From: DVED01 sp963838375
GTDB taxonomy: Bacteria; Cyanobacteriota; Cyanobacteriia; Cyanobacteriales; Geitlerinemataceae
Direction: 5' to 3'
DNA length: 64,000 bases
Assembly (NCBI GenBank): GCA_963838375.1
Contig: CAWIQY010000015.1
Coordinates: forward strand, 62,001 to 126,000
Below, piece after piece: positions 32,825 through 42,681 of this stretch (position 1 is the first letter of the stretch; each line of letters starts with the position of its first letter). Under the pieces are notes generated by a model. The model did not search any database. It was not told where the DNA came from and saw nothing but the letters and a program-made list of their open reading frames with translations. The translations under genes and the position numbers were made by a program.

Positions 32825-35350
32825 ATGATAGCGGACGATCGCGCAATCTGGCTCCAAGAACGAACGGAGTTGGGCATTCTCTCCTCAGAAGTCTTAAATT
32901 CGATCGCCCAAGCTCTGGAACCACAGACGATTCCGGCGAACCAACATTTGGCACTAGAAAATACGCCACCCCTGGCACTCTACATCCTCCAAGACGGGAA
33001 ACTCCAGCGCGATGCCAGTTTTGGGGAAGCCAGCAGTTTGCTTCCGGGTTCTGTCATCCATTTGCAAGAATTTCTCCTGCACCAAAGCGCCCGCTACACC
33101 GTCACTACCCTGTCAGAGTGCCTGTTTTGGACGATTCAAGCCCCTCAATTTCAGGAAATTGTCGATCGATATCCAGAAATTGCCCAAACCTTCTCCACAC
33201 AAATGGCAACCCAATTGGCAGCGGTTTCGACGCAACTGGCATACGAACGGGAACGCCAAGTCCAACTACGTCCGTATTTGGTGACAAAAGCCAAACGGGG
33301 GATTATCGGCAGCAGCCGCTATGCCAAACGCTTGCGCCAACAAGTGCGAGAGGCGGCTGAGGATCGCCGTCCGGTGCTGGTTTTCGGGGAACCCGGATTG
33401 GAAAAAGATAATATTTCTGCCCTCATTCACTACGGTTCGCAATGGCGGCGGGAACCGATTATTCAATTAACCAGTGGATTGCTGCAAAATAGCGGTGCGG
33501 AATTATTCGGTCGTGCGGGGGGAAAACCGGGATTAATTGAAGCGGTGGGAACGGGAACGATCGTTTTGAATAATATTCAAGATTTGCCATCCCAACTGTG
33601 TCCGCAAATCGCTCTACTTTTGGAAACCGGAACTTATACTCCCGTTTCTCGTTCTCCAGAAACTCCAGTGGAATCCCGGACTTGTCAAGCACAAATTATT
33701 TTGATTTCGGAGAAGGCTCTACCGAATTTTGAACGTCTGATTCCCCATCAAATCAAAGTGCCTCCGCTGCGAGTTCGCAAAATAGATATCAAGGCACAAG
33801 TCAATTATTATCTCAGTCTGGCGTGTCGCACCCGAGGTATTCCCAAACCTGCGGTAACGCCGGAAGCTTTGCGCCGTTTACAAGCTTATGATTTTCCCAA
33901 TAATTTGCGAGAACTCGAAAGTTTGGTTCGGCGTGCGGTTGCCCAAATTTCTGGTGCATCCGTTTTGACAGAAGAGTTGTTTTGGTCGGAGCCGACGAAG
34001 AAAACTAAGTTACGGTATAACTTGCTCAAACGCTATCCAAAGTTTCGGCAATTTTTGCGAAGTTCTTGGTGGCCCGATCGAATTAACTATGGGTTGACGA
34101 CCTGGCTTTTTGCTCTGGTTGTTGTGGTTTTATTTATCGGTCCGCAAACGCGCGATCACAATTTTGCCCTCAATCTTTTTTGGGCGTGGTGGTGGCCCCT
34201 AATCTTGCTGGGATTTCCGTTTATCGGTCGTTTGTGGTGTTCGGTTTGTCCGTTTATGATTTATGGCGAAATTGCCCAAAAAGTCTCGCTGAAGCTATTT
34301 CCTCGTCAACTCCAGCGCTGGCCCCGCGAAGCGGCAGAAAAATGGGGCGGTTGGTTCTTATTTGGACTTTTTACGCTCATTTTCTTATGGGAAGAGTTAT
34401 GGAATTTAGAAAACACGGCGTATCTTTCTAGTTGCTTGCTACTACTCATTACGGCAGGCGCAGTCATTTTTTCGATGTTATTCGAGCGTCGTTTTTGGTG
34501 TCGCTATCTTTGTCCCATCGGCGGGATGAATGGGTTATTCGCCAAACTCTCGATGACTGAATTACGAGCAAAAAAAGGTATATGTTCTGCGGAATGCACG
34601 ACCTATCAATGTTATCAAGGTGGACCCCCCAAAGGAGAAGGATTAGAAACTGAAGGCTGTCCGTTGTATTCCCATCCAGCACAATTGGAAGATAATCGAA
34701 ATTGCGTATTGTGCATGACCTGTTTGAAAGCCTGTCCCCATCGATCGGTAGAAGTTAACTTGCGTCCGCCGGGAATTGAATTGTGGACAACCCACGTTCC
34801 TCATGCTTATGAAGTTGCTTTATTATTTTTACTCTTAGGCGGTGTTTTTCTGCATCGCTTACCGGAGTTCCAAGCAATTTTTGGATTAAACCTCCATCTC
34901 GATCGCTTTGTTCCTCATTTTACAATTTCTGTCATCGTTTTGGTTTTACCAGCGATCGTTCCTTTTCTGGGTTATGGTTTAATCCAACTCATTTCTAAAC
35001 AGGATAAAAGATCCAAACCCCGATCGTTTGTCGATCTGGCATATGGTTATTTACCTCTCGTTCTCGGACTCAATATCGCGCATTATTTCCAATTGGGATT
35101 GGGAGAAGCCGGACGAATTTTGCCCGTCACGGCTGCGACATTTGGTGTGAATGGAGAAAGCTTACCGATCTGGATTGCCGATCCAGCGGTAATTTTATTT
35201 CTGCAAGGTTCGGCGATCGTTGTTTCTGTAATTTTGACTGTTTTCCTCACCCAGAAAATTGCTCGCCAATCGCTGAAAGTGCTGTTACCTCAACATATTG
35301 GCGCTGTGGCGATTGCTTTGTTGTTTTGGCAATCAATGGCTCGAGTATAA
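32825..35350 (+). CDS. cNMP-like / sigma-54-AAA-like / membrane Fe-S (NapH/NosR-type) fusion protein
   Basis: An 841-residue fusion. Residues about 15-135 form a cyclic-nucleotide-binding-like beta barrel; about 160-395 an AAA+ module like NtrC/NorR activators; about 430-650 a polytopic electron-transfer unit with two CxxxCP motifs (WCSVCPF, FWCRYLCPIGG) and a cysteine-rich [4Fe-4S] region ending CVLCMTCLKACP; then four or five more membrane helices. The AAA part looks dead: Walker A is GEPGLEKD (188-195), the GAFTGA loop is missing from ELFGRAGGKPGLIEA (226-240), and Walker B ends in NN (249-250) instead of DE. It has no DNA-binding domain. It precedes a TRAP binding-protein gene by 152 bases on the same strand. 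Domain calls firm; function unknown. Confidence 0.8.
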   Translation: MIADDRAIWLQERTELGILSSEVLNSIAQALEPQTIPANQHLALENTPPLALYILQDGKLQRDASFGEASSLLPGSVIHLQEFLLHQSARYTVTTLSECLFWTIQAPQFQEIVDRYPEIAQTFSTQMATQLAAVSTQLAYERERQVQLRPYLVTKAKRGIIGSSRYAKRLRQQVREAAEDRRPVLVFGEPGLEKDNISALIHYGSQWRREPIIQLTSGLLQNSGAELFGRAGGKPGLIEAVGTGTIVLNNIQDLPSQLCPQIALLLETGTYTPVSRSPETPVESRTCQAQIILISEKALPNFERLIPHQIKVPPLRVRKIDIKAQVNYYLSLACRTRGIPKPAVTPEALRRLQAYDFPNNLRELESLVRRAVAQISGASVLTEELFWSEPTKKTKLRYNLLKRYPKFRQFLRSSWWPDRINYGLTTWLFALVVVVLFIGPQTRDHNFALNLFWAWWWPLILLGFPFIGRLWCSVCPFMIYGEIAQKVSLKLFPRQLQRWPREAAEKWGGWFLFGLFTLIFLWEELWNLENTAYLSSCLLLLITAGAVIFSMLFERRFWCRYLCPIGGMNGLFAKLSMTELRAKKGICSAECTTYQCYQGGPPKGEGLETEGCPLYSHPAQLEDNRNCVLCMTCLKACPHRSVEVNLRPPGIELWTTHVPHAYEVALLFLLLGGVFLHRLPEFQAIFGLNLHLDRFVPHFTISVIVLVLPAIVPFLGYGLIQLISKQDKRSKPRSFVDLAYGYLPLVLGLNIAHYFQLGLGEAGRILPVTAATFGVNGESLPIWIADPAVILFLQGSAIVVSVILTVFLTQKIARQSLKVLLPQHIGAVAIALLFWQSMARV

Positions 35351-35502
35351 AACATCAATAACGATCTATCTATAAAAAGGTATCATTTCGATTTTTGGGT
35401 GAGAACCCTGTTATTTTCAGTTAACAACCAACGATCGACGTTTCTTCTCCTAAAGTGTCATAGACTACTGAAATCATCTAAACATCCATTTATCGAACCG
35501 AG

Positions 35503-36602
35503 ATGAAGCGCAGAACATTACTCAACTATGCCGCGATCGGTGCTGCCAGCGCCACAACCGTCACTGCGTGTACCAACACATCGGGTCCGGCAATCCCAGC
35601 CAACTCCCTCCCCAACGTGCGCTGGAAAATGGCGACGAGTTGGCCCGTTTCCTTGGATACTATATATGGCGGGGCGCAGACCATTTGCGATCGGGTCAAA
35701 GAAATAACCGGCGGACGATTTACCATCGAACCCTTTGCCGCCGGAGATCTCGTCCCACCGCTACAAGTCCTCGATGCCGTACAAGCCGGAAACGTCGAAG
35801 TCGGACACACCGCCAGCTACTACTACGTCGGCAAAAATTCCGCCTTGGGGTTTGCCACCTCCATGCCTTTCGGTTTGACCGCACAACAGCAAAATGCCTG
35901 GTTGTATCAAGGCGGCGGTTTAGAAGCCATCCAAAAAATCTACGCCGACTTTGGCATCATTAATTTTCCCGCAGGAAACACCGGAACCCAAATGGGCGGC
36001 TGGTTCAAGCGGAAAATAAACAGCGTTGCCGACATGAAAGGCTTAAAGATGCGGATTCCCGGTATCGGCGGCGAAGTGATGAACCGATTAGGCGTTAACG
36101 TTCAGGTGTTACCCGGAGGAGAAGTTTATCTAGCGCTGGAACGAGGAGCGATCGATGCGGCAGAATGGATCGGACCCTACGATGACGAAAAACTAGGCTT
36201 GCACAAAGCCGCTAAGTTCTACTACTACCCCGGTTGGTGGGAACCCGGACCCACCTCGATGCTCTCGTCAACCGTCCCCAGTGGGATCGACTACCCAAGG
36301 AATATCAGGAAGCCTTCAAAACCGCTGCCTACGAAGCCAATGCTACGATGTTGGCTCAATACGAAGCCCGCAACGGCGAAGCGCTCAAACGTCTTGTTGC
36401 CGCAGGTACACAGTTAACCGCCTACAGCCCAGAAATTTTAGAGACAGCCCAAAAAATTTCCTTCGAGTTGTACGAGGAAAAAGCCGCACAAGATCCGACG
36501 TTTAAAGCCGTTTACGAGCCTTGGAAAAAATTCCGAGAGCAAATTTACCAATGGGATAAACTTAACGAACTCACGTTTCACAATTTTGTGACGTCGGATT
36601 AA
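35503..36602 (+). pseudogene. dctP: TRAP transporter substrate-binding protein DctP with one frameshift
   Basis: Periplasmic solute receptor for a carboxylate-type TRAP transporter. The N-terminus MKRRTLLNYAAIGAASATT has a twin-arginine-like start and a lipobox (TVTAC, Cys 23), so an exported lipoprotein is likely. The mature part shows IYGGAQTICDRVKEITGGRF, MKGLKMRIPGIGGEVMNRLG and ALERGAIDAAEWIGPYDDE, a DctP signature. After WWEPGPT the conserved DALVNRPQWDRLPKEYQEAF is in another frame; one base missing near 36254-36255 explains it. Joined length is about 366 residues, normal. No DctQ/DctM membrane gene follows; a restriction-modification pair on the other strand comes next. Confidence 0.8.
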
Positions 36603-36797
36603 GAAGTTCAGGAGTAAGTGTTCCACCGCGCGGGTTATAGCAGTTGCCACCGCTGAATCGATGACCTGGGTATGCCAATTCCGTCCTGGTATAGGTGAGG
36701 ACGCCATTGGCGATCTCAGGGAATCGATCCCGAGATCATTTGAGTGTTAGCGAGGACTGTATTTTTCTAAGACCACATCAGATGTTGTTAGCCTGCT

Positions 36798-37907
36798 TCA
36801 CAGTCTCAAGATTGCATCCAGTTTTCTTCTTAAAATTGCTTTTAGTAACTCAATTTTTGGAGGAGCTAGTTTTGGCAGCAAAATATCAGTAAAAGTGTCA
36901 CTTCCATCAAAATCTATACCTGCATCACCTTCTACGGTGTTTTTAAGCGAAATTTCTGTTCTACCATCGACGCTAGTATAATAGTTCATTATCACTAGAC
37001 TAATATTTCGCTGTGGCTCGCTTGGTACATCCGCTGTTTTTAGACGTGTGGTAAGTTCAATATTATGAAGTAAAGAATCTTGAATAATCCAAATTGTTTG
37101 TCCATCCCATTCGTGAGCTAATGCTGTTTTTGCAAACAGTTGCGTTACCATACGCCCCCAAACTTGGCGCTTATTAATTCCTGGACTAATGTGTTCGGAA
37201 ACAAGTAATGCATTACGAAATGCACTCCGCATATCTGTAGAATTTTCAGTATTGGAACCGCTTGTGCTAGCAGCCATAATTTCCAAAATGTATAGATTCG
37301 AGAGATCTGGAAGCGCAATTGAAACATCAGCTAGACTTTTCTTCTTATCTTTAAAATAGCCACTTTTTCGTGCAATTCTGACCAGATCAGCTAAATATTG
37401 TTCAGTCGAACCTGCAAAATCGCTTTGATTCAAGAGAGTCCGGAGAGATATTTCAACTAATGGAGCTAAAATATAGTCAAAATGATAGTTGATTTCAGCA
37501 TCTGCTACTCGATGCTTTAAAGATACTTCTGCCCAAGTACCAATGTCAGTCTCAGACGGCAAACCTGCATGAATTAGCAGATCTCGTTCGTATGGTTGTA
37601 GATCGCGATTGATGGAAGGTACGCCTTGACCGTCAAACTTGGCTGCAAATAATCGGCGTGGACATACTACCCAAATATCCTCACCTGACTGAATTGAACA
37701 TACCCCAGGTATAACCTCAGCAACGTCACTATTAAAGTAGCTAGTCAAGGGTTCTTGTGATGTAAGTTTAATTTTGGTTTGGTAGCGATTTCCACCGCCA
37801 TCACAAGTTGCACCCATAAATGGGCATTGGCGGGATTTTCGTATCGCCTCCACTTCTTCACTGCGGTCGTCTACAGGAAAACCAAAAATTTCAAATATAG
37901 TAGGCAT
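36798..37907 (-). CDS. NotI-family type II restriction endonuclease
   Basis: A 369-residue protein resembling NotI/EagI-type enzymes. It has four cysteines for the family's structural metal site: C28 and C35 (CPFMGATC), C70 (GVCSIQ) and C82 (VVCPRRLF). The PD-(D/E)XK core is suggested by D144 (YHFDYILAPL) and E209 (LYILEIMAAS); the third catalytic position is Met 211 where NotI has Gln. It lies 30 bases downstream of a cytosine methyltransferase on the same strand, the usual R-M arrangement. Codon choice is visibly AT-rich relative to neighbours, suggesting transfer. Recognition site cannot be predicted reliably; GC-rich palindromes are typical of the family. Confidence 0.75.
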   Translation of the reverse strand: MPTIFEIFGFPVDDRSEEVEAIRKSRQCPFMGATCDGGGNRYQTKIKLTSQEPLTSYFNSDVAEVIPGVCSIQSGEDIWVVCPRRLFAAKFDGQGVPSINRDLQPYERDLLIHAGLPSETDIGTWAEVSLKHRVADAEINYHFDYILAPLVEISLRTLLNQSDFAGSTEQYLADLVRIARKSGYFKDKKKSLADVSIALPDLSNLYILEIMAASTSGSNTENSTDMRSAFRNALLVSEHISPGINKRQVWGRMVTQLFAKTALAHEWDGQTIWIIQDSLLHNIELTTRLKTADVPSEPQRNISLVIMNYYTSVDGRTEISLKNTVEGDAGIDFDGSDTFTDILLPKLAPPKIELLKAILRRKLDAILRL

Positions 37908-37937
37908 AGGCGAATATCGATTGTAGTGGCATAATAT

Positions 37938-39071
37938 TTAAACATTAATGAATTCTTGGGTTACAGGATTGTCAATAAATTTTACTGTGTCGAGAAACCC
38001 ACTAATCTGCTTGGCAATAGCATAAGCAACAGGTGGAGGCACAGAATTAGCAACTTGACGATGCTGATCCAGATGTCGAACTCGACCGGAACGACCTCGA
38101 ACAGGCCCTTTTAGGCAATAATCATCAGGATATCCATGAATACGCATATATTCACGTGGAGTAAGATATCTATCCTCAACAGGATGAAAGAAGATTTCTC
38201 CACATCTTAGAGTTAATGAAGGAGCGGAAAAAGACAGCCTACGAAATTTTGTTGTATCCTTCTTGGTTAGCTTGCATCTCTGACTAGGTGGAAGGTGTAA
38301 TTCTCTTGCTAAAAAAGAACCTTCAGGGACTCCATGAATACGCCTTATATCTCCCGCAGGTGTGATATCTATATGACTATCTTCAGGGAGGTTACCTTTA
38401 TCTTTAGAAGGACAGCCTAATCCCACAAGAGCTTGTCCAACAGTTACATATGGTTGAAGAGAAAATAAAGACATTTGTGGATCTGGTTTGACGTGAGTTG
38501 GCAATGGGAAATGAAAGTTTTTATCTGTATTTGTAGCCACGATAAAAACTCTTTCTCTGATTTGAGCCACACCATATTTCGCAGAATTAATAGTTTGTAT
38601 ACTTAATCTGTATCCCAATTCTTTAAGCTCATGGGTAAGGGCTTCGCACACACCTCCAACACGTCCGGACTTATCCAGCGCTTTTAATAGACCCTTAACT
38701 TGCTCAATGACAATGACTTTGGGTCTTAACTCTCTAGCAAATCTAACAAACTCAAACAGTAGCAACCCTCGTTCATCATCCAAGGAAGCACGCTTACCCG
38801 CTTGAGAAAAACTTTGGCAAGGACTCCCCCCAAATAATAGGTCTAACTCACCAATTTTAAGACCTAAATCTTCCATCATCTGAGATGGATTTATTTGCCT
38901 TATATCTTTGTCAAAGAGAATAGTTTTCAGTTTTTCTCTCTGTATGACATTTTTTAATGTTTTGCAGCAGTGTGGATCTATTTCAATACAAGCTAATACT
39001 TCAAAAGCAGCTTGACGAACACCAATATCCATCCCACCTGCACCTGAAAACAGAGATATAGCAGAAAGCAT
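37938..39071 (-). CDS. type II DNA (cytosine-5) methyltransferase
   Basis: A 377-residue C5-cytosine methyltransferase protecting host DNA from the adjacent nuclease. Motif I LFSGAGGMDIG binds SAM, motif IV GGSPCQSFSQAG carries the catalytic C85, motif VI is VIVIEQV (ENV in most enzymes), motif VIII region INSAKYGVAQIRERVF, and motifs IX-X near YLTPREYMRIHGYPDDY and VANSVPPPVAYAIAKQ. The target-recognition region lies between VIII and IX (about residues 190-320). ATG 39071 is chosen over TTG 39080. The gene precedes the nuclease, so methylation can build up before cutting. Confidence 0.92.
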   Translation of the reverse strand: MLSAISLFSGAGGMDIGVRQAAFEVLACIEIDPHCCKTLKNVIQREKLKTILFDKDIRQINPSQMMEDLGLKIGELDLLFGGSPCQSFSQAGKRASLDDERGLLLFEFVRFARELRPKVIVIEQVKGLLKALDKSGRVGGVCEALTHELKELGYRLSIQTINSAKYGVAQIRERVFIVATNTDKNFHFPLPTHVKPDPQMSLFSLQPYVTVGQALVGLGCPSKDKGNLPEDSHIDITPAGDIRRIHGVPEGSFLARELHLPPSQRCKLTKKDTTKFRRLSFSAPSLTLRCGEIFFHPVEDRYLTPREYMRIHGYPDDYCLKGPVRGRSGRVRHLDQHRQVANSVPPPVAYAIAKQISGFLDTVKFIDNPVTQEFINV

Positions 39072-39605
39072 AGGAATCAAGGCTCAATACATAAGGTACT
39101 ATTGTTTTGTGAGAGTCATAGAATATCACAGGCATCCTAATGTTCTCAAATGATGCGTCAATGGAGTAGGGGAACTAACGTCTTCATCATCTATTCGGGT
39201 TCCCTCTCCCCCGGCAACGATCGCTTGTGTGACTTGCTCTAGGGTTTTACGATCGTTGAATAGACTCTGCCTTCTCTTCGGAGCAGTCGTCAGACTTGAG
39301 GGGTATTAGGCAAATGGCGATCCATTAGGCTGAGTCGGGAATCTGGGGTGATATCTCGGTCAATTCCGCTCAGGGGTTGGGCGATCGCACACCCATTCAA
39401 GATTACTATTTTTATGTCAGTCTGGGTTCAGGATGTTCGATCGGCTGTGCACTACCCACTAAGCACTAATCCCAAATGACCACTCAAAATAGAGGAATTC
39501 GGGTTTTGGGTGCTAAATTGGAAATCGTTACCCCTTTGTATTCAGGTTCCCGAATTCTATAGAATCTCGACGTAACTAGCCGTTTTGGTCGAAGCAAGCA
39601 CGCTC
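39072..39605. other. intergenic region between R-M pair and topA
   Basis: About 530 bases containing both divergent promoters by position. One HIP1-like site near 39380. No RNA gene, hairpin terminator or attachment-like repeat was seen; this is a candidate boundary of the acquired R-M segment. Confidence 0.4.
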
Positions 39606-42254
39606 ATGTCCATTCTTGTCATTGTCGAATCCCCAACCAAAGCTCGTACCATTCGCAAGTACCTGCCTGCCGACCATCAAGTCGAAGCATCGATGGGTCA
39701 TATCCGCGATCTCCCCCAGTCAGCGAGCGAAATTCCTGCTGCCGTTAAAAAAGAGAAATGGGCGCAGTTGGGGGTGAATGTCGAAGCCAACTTTGAACCC
39801 CTCTACGTCATCCCCAAAGACAAGCAGAAAGTTGTCAAAGCGCTCAAAGACGCCCTGAAACAAGCCGACGAACTGGTACTGGCGACGGATGAAGACCGCG
39901 AAGGTGAGAGCATTAGCTGGCACTTGCTGCAAGTCCTGAAACCTAAAGTGCCAACCAAACGGATGGTGTTCCACGAAATCACCGAAGAGGCAATCCGCGC
40001 GGCTCTCACCAACTGCCGGGAACTCGACGAACAGCTCGTCCACGCCCAAGAAACGCGGCGAATTTTGGATCGGTTGGTGGGCTACACGCTTTCGCCTTTG
40101 CTGTGGAAAAAGGTTGCCCCCAAATTGTCGGCGGGTCGGGTGCAGTCGGTTGCCGTGCGCTTGTTGGTGATGCGGGAACGGGAACGCCGTGCTTTCCGCC
40201 AGGGGAGTTACTGGGATCTCAAAGCGGCGCTCGAACAGCAGAAGACACCATTTGAAACTAAGCTGGTAGCTCTTGGTGGAACCAAGGTGGCAACGGGGTC
40301 AGATTTTGACGAAGCGACTGGACAAATTACTGCCGGGCGCAATGTTGTTTTATTGGATGAAGCTGCGGCAGTTGCCCTAAAAGACCGGTTAACGGGCAAA
40401 CCGTGGACGGTGACGAAGTTGGACGAGCGTGCCTCGACGCGCAAACCCTCTCCGCCGTTTACGACTTCTACGTTGCAACAGGAATCGAACCGCAAATTGC
40501 GCCTTTCGGCTCGAGACACGATGCGCGTCGCCCAAAGTCTCTACGAAAACGGCTACATTACCTATATGCGGACGGATTCGGTGCATTTGTCGGAGCAAGC
40601 TATCCAAGCGGCTCGCAGTTGTGTCGAGCAAATGTACGGCAAAGCGTATCTGTCTCCAGAACCGCGCCAGTATGCAACCAAAAGTAAAGGGGCGCAGGAA
40701 GCGCACGAAGCCATTCGTCCGGCAGGGAGCCATTTCCGCACGCCCCAGGATACGGGGTTGAAGGAGCGGGAGTTGGCGGTTTACGATTTGATTTGGAAGC
40801 GGACGGTGGCTTGTCAGATGGCTAAGGCGCAGCAAACCTTTGTCACGATCGATTTGCAAGTGGAAGATGCGGGATTTCGATCGAGCGGTAAGCGCATCGA
40901 CTTTGCCGGTTTTTTCCGGGCGTACGTGGAAGGCTCGGATGATCCCGATGCGGCACTCGAAGATCGCGAGGTGATTTTACCGGCGCTGAAAGTGGGCGAT
41001 CGACCTGACTGTAGGAAAATCGCTCCGGTGGGACACGAAACCCAACCTCCGGCACGGTTTACGGAAGCTTCTTTGGTGAAAACACTCGAAAGCGAAGGCA
41101 TTGGGCGTCCCAGTACTTATGCGAGCATCATCGGTACTATTATCGATCGGGGTTACGCCCAAAGCAACGGGAATGCTCTGATTCCCACCTTTACGGCTTT
41201 TGCGGTTAGCGCTCTGCTAGAGAAGCATTTTCCCGATTTGGTCGATCTCAAATTTACAGCAAAAATGGAGGACACTCTCGATCGAATTTCTACGGGAGAT
41301 GTGCAGTGGTTGCCTTACCTACGAGACTTTTATGGCGGTGACGCGGGTTTGGAAACTCAGGTTAAGGAACGCGAAAGCCAAATCGATCCCGGCGAAGCCA
41401 AATCGGTGGAACTGGAAAACCTGACGGCAAAAGTCCGCATCGGCAAATACGGACCTTATCTGGAAGTCGAAAACAATGGGGAAACCCTCACGGCGTCGAT
41501 TCCCCACAATCTCACTCCCGCCGATCTCGATCCCGAACAGGTTGAGGTGCTGCTTCGGCAAAAAACCGAGGGTCCGGATAAACTGGGTATGCATCCAGAA
41601 ACGGGAGAACCGATTTACGCAATCATTGGCAGTTACGGTCCCTACGTGCAGTTGGGCGATGCCACAGAGGAAAATCCCAAACCCAAACGCGCCTCGTTAC
41701 CTAAAGGCAAAACCTTGGAGGATGTCACTCTGGAAATGGCGGTGGGGTTGTTGGCGCTGCCGCGACTGCTGGGGGTTCATCCGGAAACGGGGAACAAAGT
41801 TCAAGCGAGTTTAGGTCGGTTTGGTCCCTATGTCGTGCACAAAAAGGGGACTGAAGAAGGGAAAGACGATTATCGATCGCTCAAAGCTGGGGATGATGTC
41901 CTTACGGTTCCCTTAGAACGTGCTCTGGAACTGTTAGCCCAACCGAAAAAAGGAGGTCGGCGGGGATCGAAAAAACCCTTACGAGAATTGGGAACTCACC
42001 CCGATGACGGCGAACCCGTGAATATTTATGAGGGCCCTTATGGTAATTATGTCAAGTACCAAAAGACCAATGTGGGTATTCCCGAAGGCGAGACGGTTGA
42101 GGGGTTGACGTTGGAGAAGGCGCTAGAGTTGCTGGCGGCTAAAGCGCCTAAGTCGAAATCGAAAACGACTAAATCCAAGTCGAAAACGACTAAATCGAAA
42201 TCATCGAAATCAACGAAAGCCAGTTCGACGAAGAAGAAATCGTCTGCTTCGTAG
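39606..42254 (+). CDS. topA: DNA topoisomerase I
   Basis: Type IA topoisomerase relaxing negative supercoils. From the ATG at 39606 it has 882 residues: TOPRIM domain (ILVIVESPTKARTIRKYL, acidic LATDEDREGE near residue 95), the type IA core with the catalytic Tyr 320 in NGYITYMRTDS, and RVQSVAVRLLV. Beyond residue about 600 come repeated KYGPYLEV-type modules (RIGKYGPYLEV, IGSYGPYVQLG, LGRFGPYVVHK, YEGPYGNYVKYQ), the non-zinc C-terminal repeats typical of cyanobacterial enzymes, ending in a Lys/Ser/Thr-rich tail with the repeat KSKSKTT. A TTG at 39585 extends the frame by seven residues. Confidence 0.95.
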   Translation: MSILVIVESPTKARTIRKYLPADHQVEASMGHIRDLPQSASEIPAAVKKEKWAQLGVNVEANFEPLYVIPKDKQKVVKALKDALKQADELVLATDEDREGESISWHLLQVLKPKVPTKRMVFHEITEEAIRAALTNCRELDEQLVHAQETRRILDRLVGYTLSPLLWKKVAPKLSAGRVQSVAVRLLVMRERERRAFRQGSYWDLKAALEQQKTPFETKLVALGGTKVATGSDFDEATGQITAGRNVVLLDEAAAVALKDRLTGKPWTVTKLDERASTRKPSPPFTTSTLQQESNRKLRLSARDTMRVAQSLYENGYITYMRTDSVHLSEQAIQAARSCVEQMYGKAYLSPEPRQYATKSKGAQEAHEAIRPAGSHFRTPQDTGLKERELAVYDLIWKRTVACQMAKAQQTFVTIDLQVEDAGFRSSGKRIDFAGFFRAYVEGSDDPDAALEDREVILPALKVGDRPDCRKIAPVGHETQPPARFTEASLVKTLESEGIGRPSTYASIIGTIIDRGYAQSNGNALIPTFTAFAVSALLEKHFPDLVDLKFTAKMEDTLDRISTGDVQWLPYLRDFYGGDAGLETQVKERESQIDPGEAKSVELENLTAKVRIGKYGPYLEVENNGETLTASIPHNLTPADLDPEQVEVLLRQKTEGPDKLGMHPETGEPIYAIIGSYGPYVQLGDATEENPKPKRASLPKGKTLEDVTLEMAVGLLALPRLLGVHPETGNKVQASLGRFGPYVVHKKGTEEGKDDYRSLKAGDDVLTVPLERALELLAQPKKGGRRGSKKPLRELGTHPDDGEPVNIYEGPYGNYVKYQKTNVGIPEGETVEGLTLEKALELLAAKAPKSKSKTTKSKSKTTKSKSSKSTKASSTKKKSSAS

Positions 42255-42307
42255 AGGAGTTACGATCGATTGTTTCCGGTGAGTTCGTTCAAAGTCAAAC
42301 AGGGGTT

Positions 42308-42345
42308 GTAGAGGAGAAGTATTTGAGAAAAAGCTTCTCTCCTAC
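42308..42345 (+). terminator. hairpin after topA, possible terminator
   Basis: GTAGAGGAGAAG pairs with CTTCTCTCCTAC across a 14-base loop, about 55 bases after the topA stop, followed by a short T-rich stretch. Confidence 0.45.
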
Positions 42346-42373
42346 TGGAATTTTCCCTAGTCGATGTGACAAC

Positions 42374-42511
42374 TCAGGCAAATTTTTCAATTAATGCCGA
42401 TATCAAATTCCAGCTTAGATAAGCGACTCCGATTGACAAAACAAAAAATAACGCAATACTGAAAATCGATCGTATTTGAGCGATCGATTTTTTTTTGGGT
42501 TCTGTACTCAT
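42374..42511 (-). CDS. 45-residue single-pass membrane protein, unknown
   Basis: ATG at 42511. A basic N-terminus (MSTEPKKKSIAQIRS) and one hydrophobic helix (IFSIALFFVLSIGVAYLSW) followed by a short end. The longer in-frame extension upstream runs through a palindromic repeat and is unlikely. Convergent with topA. Family not recognised. Confidence 0.5.
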   Translation of the reverse strand: MSTEPKKKSIAQIRSIFSIALFFVLSIGVAYLSWNLISALIEKFA

Positions 42512-42556
42512 GGTTTTCGATCGTACTCCATTGATAGCTCTGTATTGGTCGCAGAC

Positions 42557-42620
42557 GGGCGAAGCATTTGCATGATGCTTGTTGATTCTTACATAATAAT
42601 TTTTAGCAAATGCTTCGCCC
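42557..42620. repeat. 15-bp perfect inverted repeat element
   Basis: GGGCGAAGCATTTGC (42557-42571) and its reverse complement (42606-42620) with a 34-base loop. Related in style to the GGGCGAATGGCATTCGCCC core of the MITE at 20702. Confidence 0.8.
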
Positions 42621-42681
42621 CTACCCAAATTTGTCCTAACCGCCAGACGCGGTTACTATAACAGCTTATCGCGTTTCTCGT

